NCBI GenBank assembly: GCA_017303565.1
Contig: JAFLCM010000149.1
Coordinates: forward strand, 1-6,336
Direction: 5' to 3'
Length of the DNA stretch: 6,336 nucleotides
From: Planctomycetota bacterium
GTDB taxonomy: Bacteria > Planctomycetota > Phycisphaerae > Phycisphaerales > UBA1924
Shown: piece by piece, positions 1 through 5,756 of the stretch
Position numbering within the stretch: the first letter of the stretch is position 1
Layout of the letters: every line of letters starts with the position of its first letter
Translations under genes and position numbers: made by a program
The notes under the pieces: model-generated
What the model was told of the DNA's origin: nothing
The model's input: the letters and a program-made list of their open reading frames with translations, nothing else
Databases searched by the model: none

Positions 1-259
1 CGTGGGCGGGGCGAACGGGTGTCTTCGCGGGCGGGGCCGGCACCGGACGTGCCGCCGCGGGTTGGCGCGCGGAGAGGCGCGAGGTGACGGCCATGTCGGC
101 GGTGGCGGTGATCTCGGTGATGGACTTCGCGCCGACGCCGAGCACGCCGCCGACCTTGTAGGTGCGGGTGTGGAGGATGACCGCGCCCGCGCCGAGTTCC
201 TTCTTGATCTGGGCGAGGGCGTCGGAGACGGAATGGGCGCGGAATGTCTTGATGGTCAA
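1..259 (-). CDS. flhF: Flagellar biosynthesis GTPase FlhF, N-terminal part (3' end beyond window)
   Basis: FlhF is an SRP-family GTPase that binds the cytoplasmic membrane and helps fix the site and number of flagella, usually together with FlhG. Only the first 86 codons lie in the window. The translation opens with (M)TIKTFRAHSVSDALAQIKK and continues with a GAGAVILHTRTYK segment. This is the typical FlhF start (KIKTFRA, EALAQVK.ELG.DAVILHTR) and belongs to the N-terminal B domain. From about residue 62 it turns rich in Pro, Ala and Arg, which fits the variable linker before the NG GTPase domain; that domain would lie outside the window. The start is TTG at 259, chosen because homology begins there and a GGAGG lies 5 nt upstream. 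An in-frame GTG at 301 is possible but has no homology and no spaced ribosome site. An in-frame TGA lies further up. flhF is the last gene of the cluster seen here, 154 nt after flhA. Confidence 0.9.
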   Translation of the reverse strand, partial: MTIKTFRAHSVSDALAQIKKELGAGAVILHTRTYKVGGVLGVGAKSITEITATADMAVTSRLSARQPAAARPVPAPPAKTPVRPAH

Positions 260-264
260 GGCGC

Positions 265-269
265 CCTCC
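265..269 (-). promoter_or_regulatory. Shine-Dalgarno site of flhF
   Basis: GGAGG on the minus strand, 5 nt before the TTG at 259. It decides the choice of this rare start codon, since the in-frame GTG at 301 has no properly spaced site. Confidence 0.65.
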
Positions 270-353
270 GTGGCTGCGACCGACCGGGGCCGTGGAGACA
301 CTCCGGGCCGAGCGGCGTCTTTCGCGTCCTGCGAGTGGGCCGTCGGCAAGGAG

Positions 354-383
354 ATTGTGACGCGGGGACGGGTGCGCCGTCAA
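354..383 (-). promoter_or_regulatory. Candidate sigma70-type promoter for flhF
   Basis: The minus strand reads TTGACG (383-378), an 18-nt spacer, then CACAAT (359-354). The first hexamer matches the -35 consensus TTGACA at five of six bases, and the second matches TATAAT at four of six. It lies in the 154-nt gap between the flhA stop and the flhF start, one of the less G+C-rich spots in the window, and would give a leader of roughly 85-90 nt. I see no clear sigma28 or sigma54 motif here. This rests on pattern matching alone. A chance match is quite possible, and flhF may simply be read through from flhA. Confidence 0.35.
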
Positions 384-413
384 GCGGGAAAGAGAAAGAG
401 GACGGGCGGTGGA

Positions 414-2561
414 TCACGCCGCGGCCCTTTCGTCGGTGGGCATGGTGACGAGGCCGAGGCTCTCGACCTCGATCTCGGGGACGATCTCGTTGTAGCCCAT
501 GACGACGACGCCGGGGAGGTGCGGCTCGACAATCTGGCGGACCTGGGCGCGGACCTGCGGTGAGGCGATGAGGATGGGGGTGTGCCCGGCCTTGATGGCG
601 GGCTGGAGGGCGTCGATAACGCGCCGGGCGACGGCGGCGGCGGTGGCGGCGGGGATGCTGAGGGTCGTGCCCGCGGGGGAGCGGTCGATGAACCCGTTGA
701 TAACGTCCTCGAGCGCGGGGTCGAGCGTGGCGCAGACGAGGCGGTGCCGGGCCGCCCGGGCGCCGGCCCGCGGCGGCGACTGCAGGGGATCGATGGGCTG
801 GGCGTGCTGGAGGCAGATGGCGCGCCGGAGGGCGTTGCGGACGTACTCGGTGAGCACGTCGAGGTCCTTGGTCTTGCCGCCCCAGTCGGAGAGGGTCTCG
901 ACGATGGTCTCGAGGTCGCGGATCGGGACGCGCTCGCGGAGCAGCGATTGGAGGACCTTCTGCAGGTCACCGGGCTTGACGACGGTCGGGATGGTCTCTT
1001 CGACGAGTTTGGGGGCGGACTGTTTGAGTTGGAGGATGAGGTTGTTGACCTCTTCGCGGGTGAGCAGTTCGTCGCCGTGGGCCTTGACGATCTCCGACAG
1101 GTGGGTGGCGAGGACGCTGGTGGGATCGACGACGGTGTAGTTCATGCTCTCGGCGCGGGTTTTGAGCGTCGGGGCGATCCACCAGGCGGAGAGGCCGAAG
1201 GCGGGCTCGCGGGTGGGCTCTCCCTGGATGGGGCCGGAAGCGATGCCCGAGTCCATGGCCATGAGCATGCCGGGGCGGGTCTCGCCCTCGGCGATGATGT
1301 TCCCGCGGATCTTTACGCGGTACTGGGTGGGGGTCATGGTCATGTTGTCGCGGATGCGGACGGGGGGCATGACCAGGCCGATGTCGGCGGCGAGTTGACG
1401 ACGGATGGCGCTGATGCGTTCGAGCAGTTCGCCGCCCTGGTTGGTGTCGACGAGGCAGACCAGGGCGTAGCCGACCTCGAGTTCGAGCACGTCGACCTTG
1501 AGCAGTTCCTCGACCTTCGGCGCGGGGATGGCGGCCTTGGCCTCCTGCTCGGCCTTGACGCGCTCGTTGTTGCTGGCGATCTGGGCGCCGCGCCGTTGGA
1601 AGTGAGCCATCAGCCCGAGTACGACGGCGAGGGAGATGAGCGGGAGTTTTGGCAGCGGGGTGAGGGCGAGCAGGCCGCAGAACGAGGCGGCGATCCACAG
1701 GGCCTCGGGCTTGCCGGCGAGCTGGCCGGTCATCTCCTCGCCCAGGCTCTGCTTGGAGCCGGCGCGAGTGACGACGAGCGCGGACGCGATGGCGACGAGG
1801 AAGGCGGGGATCTGGCTGGCGAGGCCGTCGCCGATGGTGAGGAGGGTGAAGACGCGGGCGGTCTCGGGGGCGTCCCAGCCCTTCATGAGCATGCCGACGG
1901 CGAAGCCGCCGATGACGTTGACGACGGTGATGATGATGCCGGCGATGGCGTCACCGCGGACGAACTTTGACGCGCCGTCCATGGCGCCGAAGAAGTCGGC
2001 CTCGCGGGAGACGCGCTGGCGGCGGCGGCGGGCTTCCTTCTCGTCGATGACGCCGGCGTTGAGGTCGGCGTCGATCGCCATCTGCTTGCCGGGCATGGCG
2101 TCGAGGGTGAAGCGGGCCGCGACCTCGCTGATGCGGGTGGCGCCCTTGGTGATCACCACGAACTGCACGACCACCAGGATGATGAACACGATCACGCCGA
2201 CGACGAGGTTTCCGCCGGCGACGAAGCCGGCGAAGGCGGAAATCACCTTGCCCGCCATCTCCTGGGCCTGCTGGGGGCTGTTGGCGTCGGCGGTCAGGAT
2301 GAGGCGCGTGGTCGCGACGTTCAGGACCAGGCGGAACAGGGTGACGCCCAGCAGCAGCGACGGGAACACGCTGAAATCCAGCGGCTCCTCGACATACATG
2401 GTCGTCATCAGGATGATGATGCTCAGCGTGATGTTCGCCGCGATGAGCACGTCGAGGACCAGCGGCGGCAAGGGGACGAGGATGACCGCCGTCAGCGTGA
2501 TGAACGCGAGCGGGACGAGCAGTCCCTTGTACTTCTGCACAAGGGAGACCCAGCGGGGCAT
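414..2561 (-). CDS. flhA: Flagellar export gate protein FlhA
   Basis: FlhA is the FHIPEP-family export gate protein. Nine copies form a ring in the flagellar basal body that helps convert proton-motive force into protein export, and its cytoplasmic domain docks chaperone-substrate complexes. From the ATG at 2561 it has 715 residues (usual length about 690-700). Residues about 13-319 carry some eight hydrophobic segments. The family signature EVAARFTLDAMPGKQMAID sits at about 146-164 in the loop after the fourth segment, followed by the conserved EADFFGAMDGASKFVRGDAIAG. A charged linker (about 331-352) leads to the C-terminal domain, with IRDNM near 403-407, GYNEIVPEIEVESLG near the end, and LDPALE. 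A Pro/Arg/Ala-rich stretch at about 589-605 looks like an insertion relative to usual FlhA. The start is uncertain: an in-frame GTG at 2585 would add eight residues, and neither start has a clear Shine-Dalgarno site. I chose ATG because it leaves a normal-length N-terminus before the first membrane segment. Confidence 0.96.
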   Translation of the reverse strand: MPRWVSLVQKYKGLLVPLAFITLTAVILVPLPPLVLDVLIAANITLSIIILMTTMYVEEPLDFSVFPSLLLGVTLFRLVLNVATTRLILTADANSPQQAQEMAGKVISAFAGFVAGGNLVVGVIVFIILVVVQFVVITKGATRISEVAARFTLDAMPGKQMAIDADLNAGVIDEKEARRRRQRVSREADFFGAMDGASKFVRGDAIAGIIITVVNVIGGFAVGMLMKGWDAPETARVFTLLTIGDGLASQIPAFLVAIASALVVTRAGSKQSLGEEMTGQLAGKPEALWIAASFCGLLALTPLPKLPLISLAVVLGLMAHFQRRGAQIASNNERVKAEQEAKAAIPAPKVEELLKVDVLELEVGYALVCLVDTNQGGELLERISAIRRQLAADIGLVMPPVRIRDNMTMTPTQYRVKIRGNIIAEGETRPGMLMAMDSGIASGPIQGEPTREPAFGLSAWWIAPTLKTRAESMNYTVVDPTSVLATHLSEIVKAHGDELLTREEVNNLILQLKQSAPKLVEETIPTVVKPGDLQKVLQSLLRERVPIRDLETIVETLSDWGGKTKDLDVLTEYVRNALRRAICLQHAQPIDPLQSPPRAGARAARHRLVCATLDPALEDVINGFIDRSPAGTTLSIPAATAAAVARRVIDALQPAIKAGHTPILIASPQVRAQVRQIVEPHLPGVVVMGYNEIVPEIEVESLGLVTMPTDERAAA

Positions 2562-2643
2562 GGTCTGGAGCGTCAGGGGGGGCACGGGCGTGTGGTCTGA
2601 GTGGATTCTCGGGAGGATGGCGAGTCAGGCGCGGGGTGCGCGG

Positions 2644-3714
2644 TCATCCGGCGGCGCGGCCCTCGAGGCGGTAGACGTAGGCGAGGACTTCGGCGACCGC
2701 CTCGTAGTGCTCGGGATTGATCTCTCGCCCGACCTCGACGTTGAAATAGAGCGATCGGGCCAGCGGCGGGCGCTCGACGATGGGCACGCCGTGGGCCGCG
2801 GCGACGTAGCGGATCTTCAGCGCGAGGTAGTCGGCCCCCTTGGCGACGACGCGGGGGGCGTTCATCTTCGCGGAGTCGTAGCGAATCGCGACGGAGAAGT
2901 GCGTCGGGTTGGTGACGATGACGTCGGCCTTGGGCACGTCGGACTGCAGTCGCTGCATCATCAGGTTGCGCATGAACTTCATGCGGCGGCCCTTGACCTC
3001 GACGTCGCCCTCCTGGGAGCGGAACTCGTCCTTGACCTCCTGCTTGGTCATGCGGAGGTCCTTGTGGAGTTGGAACTGCTGGTAGGTGCGGTCGATGACG
3101 CCGAGGATGATCAGGATGACCAGCACCCACACCGCGACGCGGACGGTGATGCGGATGGTCTCCATCATGCCGCCCGCGAGGTCCAGGACCGCCAGAGAGA
3201 TGATGGCGTCGGTCTCGGAGCGGATGACCAGGACGACCACCGCGGCGATCACGAGCAGTTTCGCGAGGTCAATGGCCCCCTTGACCACCGAGCGGGCGGA
3301 CAGGATGCGTCCGAAACCCGCGAAGAAGTTCAGGCGGTCGAGCTTCGGTTCCAGCGGCTTCGAAGTGAACATGAAGCCCACCTGCCACACCTGCCCGGCG
3401 CAGGCGATCACCGCCATGATGAGCATGAGGGGGACGGCGATCTTCGCGCCCTCGATCGCCTCCATCACGAGGTCGCCCTGCACGTCCTCGACGCGGAGCG
3501 AGGACGCGAGGCCGTCGGGTCCGAGGGTGCGCCGCAGGGTGGCGGCGCCGAAGTCCATCAGCCCGTGGGCCCACCAGTAGATCAGCACGCACGCGCCGAC
3601 GAGGGTGAGGGCGGAGGCGAGGTCGACGCTCTTGCCGGACTGCCCGCGTTCGCGCGCCTCGCTGAGGCGGCGCGGCGTCGGCATCTCGGTCTTCTCGCCC
3701 AGGTCCTCGGCCAT
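2644..3714 (-). CDS. flhB: Flagellar export switch protein FlhB
   Basis: FlhB is an inner-membrane part of the flagellar export apparatus. Self-cleavage of its cytoplasmic domain allows the switch from rod/hook to filament substrates. The product has 356 residues, normal for the family. It opens with the conserved EKTEMPTPRRLSEARERGQ (about 7-25), needed for joining the export gate. Hydrophobic segments lie at about 32-48, 92-112, 144-164 and 188-207. The cytoplasmic domain follows, with the autocleavage motif NPTH at 269-272 (cleavage expected between Asn269 and Pro270), in the context VTNPTHFSVAIRYD. PIVERPPLARSLY and a final AEVLAYVYRL helix are also typical. The start ATG lies 2 nt after the fliR stop, with GGAGG 9 nt upstream inside fliR, so the two genes are probably translationally coupled. 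All key residues are intact and the tail is short, without the extra C-terminal domains found in some FlhB. Confidence 0.97.
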   Translation of the reverse strand: MAEDLGEKTEMPTPRRLSEARERGQSGKSVDLASALTLVGACVLIYWWAHGLMDFGAATLRRTLGPDGLASSLRVEDVQGDLVMEAIEGAKIAVPLMLIMAVIACAGQVWQVGFMFTSKPLEPKLDRLNFFAGFGRILSARSVVKGAIDLAKLLVIAAVVVLVIRSETDAIISLAVLDLAGGMMETIRITVRVAVWVLVILIILGVIDRTYQQFQLHKDLRMTKQEVKDEFRSQEGDVEVKGRRMKFMRNLMMQRLQSDVPKADVIVTNPTHFSVAIRYDSAKMNAPRVVAKGADYLALKIRYVAAAHGVPIVERPPLARSLYFNVEVGREINPEHYEAVAEVLAYVYRLEGRAAG

Positions 3715-3716
3715 GC

Positions 3717-4550
3717 TCAGCGTCCTCCCGGTGGAAGATGTGCTGAAGCGTGGTCAGGGGCGGCCTCGGGGCCCAGCGTGTCGATCCAGCCCTGCAGGGC
3801 CTCCATCGTGCCCGAGGTGTCGGCGGCGATGGCGCCGTGGACGCCCGCCATCGCCGCGGCCAGGACCGCGAACCCCAGCAGGATCCGCACCGGGAAGCCG
3901 AAGGACATGATGTTCAGCGTGGGCAGGGTCTTGGTGATGAACCCGACCGCCACGGTCTCGACGAGCACGATCGCCATCACGGGCATGGAGACGCGCATCG
4001 CCAAGTGGAAGCCGGACGCGAGCATGCCCGCGAGGGTGCGGAGGAGCGTGTCGTCGGCGCGGAAAGCGCCGGGGGCGACGAGGCTGAAGGAGCGAACCAC
4101 GCCGTCCCACATGGCCTCGACGCCGCCGAGGACGATGAACAGCGAGAGGGCCATGAGGAAGAGCAGTTGACCGAGGGTGTCGCCCTCGATGTCGGTAGCG
4201 GGGTTGTAGATAGGGGCGAGCGAGAGGCCCATCTGCTGGCCCATAAAGGTGCCCGCGAGCTGCACGCCCCAGAGCGGGGTGAGCATGATGATGCCGATGG
4301 CGACGCCGATGAGCAGCTCCATCGCGACCATCGGGCCCAGCACGGTGAAATCGAGGGGGATGGGTTCCCAGCGGTCGGCGCCGACGATGGGGAACACGCA
4401 GAACGCGAGGAAGAGCACGAGCATCGCCTTGAAGCGGCGCGGCATCATGGTGCTCGACAAGAGCGGCGAGAAGAGGAACAGCCCCGTCAGGCGTGCCAGA
4501 ACCACCGCGAACGCGGGCACGAGGCTGAGGATGGACTGGAGGTCGGGCAT
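3717..4550 (-). CDS. fliR: Flagellar export gate protein FliR
   Basis: FliR is a polytopic inner-membrane protein. One copy joins FliP and FliQ in the helical core through which flagellar proteins are exported. From the ATG at 4550 it has 277 residues, close to the usual 255-265 plus a longer tail. About six hydrophobic segments are visible (near 6-30, 41-56, 70-92, 126-144, 178-206 and 220-243). The family hallmark FMGQQMGLSLAPIYNP lies at about 102-117, followed by the conserved QLLFLMALSLFIVLGG. The last 35 residues are hydrophilic and end in Pro/Gly/Arg. The frame remains open upstream to an ATG at 4655, but that would add 35 Arg/Pro-rich residues overlapping fliQ and lacking family resemblance, so I reject it. 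No strong Shine-Dalgarno precedes 4550. A 50-nt C-rich gap separates it from fliQ, and flhB starts 2 nt beyond the stop. FliR-FlhB fusions occur in some clostridia, but here a stop separates them and flhB is in another frame. Confidence 0.95.
   Translation of the reverse strand: MPDLQSILSLVPAFAVVLARLTGLFLFSPLLSSTMMPRRFKAMLVLFLAFCVFPIVGADRWEPIPLDFTVLGPMVAMELLIGVAIGIIMLTPLWGVQLAGTFMGQQMGLSLAPIYNPATDIEGDTLGQLLFLMALSLFIVLGGVEAMWDGVVRSFSLVAPGAFRADDTLLRTLAGMLASGFHLAMRVSMPVMAIVLVETVAVGFITKTLPTLNIMSFGFPVRILLGFAVLAAAMAGVHGAIAADTSGTMEALQGWIDTLGPEAAPDHASAHLPPGGR
3724..3728 (-). promoter_or_regulatory. Shine-Dalgarno site of flhB
   Basis: GGAGG on the minus strand, 9 nt before the flhB ATG at 3714 and inside the last codons of fliR. 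It supports the start and coupling to fliR translation. Confidence 0.65.
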
Positions 4551-4600
4551 CCGTGCGGCGGGGGTGCAAGCCGGGGGCGCGGGGCGGGGTGTGAGGCGGG
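4551..4600. other. fliQ-fliR spacer with G-rich plus strand
   Basis: This 50-nt gap is extremely C-rich in the transcript. On the plus (template) strand it carries G-runs at 4560-4564, 4573-4577, 4581-4584, 4586-4589 and 4598-4600, with loops of 8, 3, 1 and 8 nt. This meets a relaxed G-quadruplex pattern. No function is shown, and high G+C alone can produce such runs. Confidence 0.4.
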
Positions 4601-4858
4601 TCAGGCGAGCGTCAGCATCTCCGCCGCGAACTCGACCAGCCGCATGACGATCCATGGCAGCAGCACGAGTGCGACGATGATCATGGCGAAGATCTTGGGC
4701 ACGAGGGTCAGCGTCTGCTCCTGAACCTGGGTCACCGCCTGGACCACGCTGATCACAAGGCCGATCAGGACGCCCGCGAGCAGGATGGGCCCGGCGATCT
4801 TCAGCGTGATCACCAGCGAGGCGCGGACGAGGTCGAGGGTGGATTCGTCGTAGTGCAT
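4601..4858 (-). CDS. fliQ: Flagellar export gate protein FliQ
   Basis: FliQ is a small helical-hairpin membrane protein. Several copies pack around the FliP-FliR core of the flagellar export gate. The product has 85 residues against a usual length of about 89. Two hydrophobic segments are visible, about 14-40 and 55-76. Between them lies the family's most conserved stretch, QAVTQVQEQTLTLVPK (40-55), which also covers the loop between the two helices. The ATG at 4858 has AGGAG 7 nt upstream. An open extension to a start at 4891 would add 11 Arg/Ser-rich residues overlapping fliP and is rejected. It begins 10 nt after the fliP stop, and its ribosome site overlaps that stop codon, so translation is probably coupled. 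Confidence 0.95.
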   Translation of the reverse strand: MHYDESTLDLVRASLVITLKIAGPILLAGVLIGLVISVVQAVTQVQEQTLTLVPKIFAMIIVALVLLPWIVMRLVEFAAEMLTLA

Positions 4859-4865
4859 GCGGGGG

Positions 4866-4870
4866 CTCCT
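4866..4870 (-). promoter_or_regulatory. Shine-Dalgarno site of fliQ
   Basis: AGGAG on the minus strand, 7 nt before the fliQ ATG at 4858. It overlaps the TAG stop of fliP (4871-4869), so ribosomes finishing fliP arrive on the fliQ initiation site. Confidence 0.7.
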
Positions 4871-5756
4871 ACGCGAGCGCGTGCAGGACACGGGTGATAT
4901 CGGGCGCGAGCGAGACGGCGGCGGGCGTGTCGACCTTGGCGACGGACTCCATCAGCCCCCCCACCACCAGCTGCCAACCGTCCACCAGGACAAACAGCAG
5001 GATCTTGAACGGCAGCGAGATCAAGACCGGCGGCAGCATCATCATGCTCATGCTGATGAGCAGGCAGGAGATCACCAGGTCGATCACCAGGAACGGCAGG
5101 TAGACACGGAAGCCCAGCAGGAACGCGGTCTTGAGTTCGCTCAGCATGAACGCGGGCATGAGCGTGAGCATGTCCACATCGGCGCGGGTGAGTTTCTCCG
5201 GCTCGGAGGTGTCGACGCCGCGGTAGTTCAGGATCATGTAGACGCTCGACCAGTTGTCGGCGGCGTCGATCTGGGCGAACATGAAGTCGCGGATCGGCTG
5301 CTTGGCCTTCTCCCACAGCACGTCGGTATCGGACACCTGCCCCGTCTGGTAGGGCACGACGGCCTCGGCGTGGATGCGGTCGAAGGTGGGGGCCATCACC
5401 AGCAGTGTCATGAACAAGGACAGCGCCAGCGTGACCTGCGCCGGCGGGACGGTCTGCGTGCCCAGGGCCTGCTTGAGCAGGCTCAGGACGATGAGGAACC
5501 GCACGAAGCACGTGCACATGATCATGATCGCCGGCGCCAGCGAGAGCGCCGTCAGCAGGATCATGATGCTCATCGCGCCCGAAAGGCCGCCCTTGAAGCC
5601 GGGCACGGCCTGCGACGCGGAGTCGAGCACGCTGATGGGGTTGATGTCGGTGACGCTCGGGGCCGGCGGGCCGACGAGCGCCTGGGCCGAGGCGGGGCCG
5701 GCGAGGGCCAGGAGCGCCGCGAGGGCGGCGATGGTGAGAAGCAATCGACTGTTCAC
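4869..5756 (-). CDS. fliP: Flagellar export gate protein FliP
   Basis: FliP is the main pore-forming protein of the flagellar export gate; five copies with one FliR make the core channel. From the GTG at 5756 it has 295 residues. Residues 1-24 look like a Sec signal peptide (SRLLLT start, hydrophobic core, cut probably after AGPASA), as is usual for FliP. Family motifs follow in order: FVRFLIVLSLLKQALGTQ (about 84-101), PPAQV, ELKTAF (207-212), PFLVIDLV (221-228), SMSMMMLPP (235-243) and FVLVDGW (255-261). The methionine cluster at 238-240 corresponds to the gasket that closes the channel in Salmonella FliP. It is about 50 residues longer than E. coli FliP: near 18 before the first mature membrane segment, 9 in the periplasmic loop and 22 at the C-terminus. 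The GTG overlaps the fliO stop (GTGA). The frame is open up to 5954, but that part lies inside fliO and is Arg-rich, so it is not used. Upstream is a G-rich tract, not a standard Shine-Dalgarno. Confidence 0.96.
   Translation of the reverse strand: MNSRLLLTIAALAALLALAGPASAQALVGPPAPSVTDINPISVLDSASQAVPGFKGGLSGAMSIMILLTALSLAPAIMIMCTCFVRFLIVLSLLKQALGTQTVPPAQVTLALSLFMTLLVMAPTFDRIHAEAVVPYQTGQVSDTDVLWEKAKQPIRDFMFAQIDAADNWSSVYMILNYRGVDTSEPEKLTRADVDMLTLMPAFMLSELKTAFLLGFRVYLPFLVIDLVISCLLISMSMMMLPPVLISLPFKILLFVLVDGWQLVVGGLMESVAKVDTPAAVSLAPDITRVLHALA
5753..5756 (-). other. GTGA stop/start overlap of fliO and fliP
   Basis: The GTG start of fliP (5756-5754) overlaps the TGA stop of fliO (5755-5753). This arrangement normally means re-initiation by the same ribosome, which would tie output of FliP to its assembly partner FliO. 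The overlap is seen directly; the coupling is inferred. Confidence 0.7.

Larger units (their letters stand above)
260..413. other. Intergenic region between flhA and flhF
   Basis: This is the largest non-coding gap in the window. Besides the candidate promoter and the flhF ribosome site it holds a purine tract on the plus strand (about 384-402, pyrimidine-rich in the transcript) just after the flhA stop. It also has a short GGAG-TGT-CTCC inverted repeat near 301-311 (minus strand) that is too weak to call a terminator. I see no convincing hairpin with a U-tract and no small gene with family features. Confidence 0.6.

Noticed and set aside
300..312. Possible terminator hairpin after flhA
   Set aside because: The GGAG-TGT-CTCC repeat has only a 4-bp stem and no U-tract; too weak to call.
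582..1970. Plus-strand open frame of 462 codons antisense to flhA
   Set aside because: The product is almost all Gly, Asp, Glu, Ala and Val, as expected when the complement of G+C-rich codons is read; flhA motifs on the other strand are decisive.
1636..4170. Very long plus-strand open frame (844 codons) antisense to flhA, flhB and fliR
   Set aside because: It spans three well-supported minus-strand genes, has repetitive Asp/Gly/Val/His-rich composition typical of antisense shadows in high-G+C DNA, and shows no family motif.
2644..4550. Possible fliR-flhB fusion gene
   Set aside because: A TGA ends fliR two bases before the flhB ATG and the frames differ; flhB has its own Shine-Dalgarno, so these are two coupled genes.
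4551..4655. Longer fliR starting at ATG 4655
   Set aside because: It would add 35 Arg/Pro-rich residues overlapping fliQ in another frame; FliR similarity starts at the ATG at 4550.
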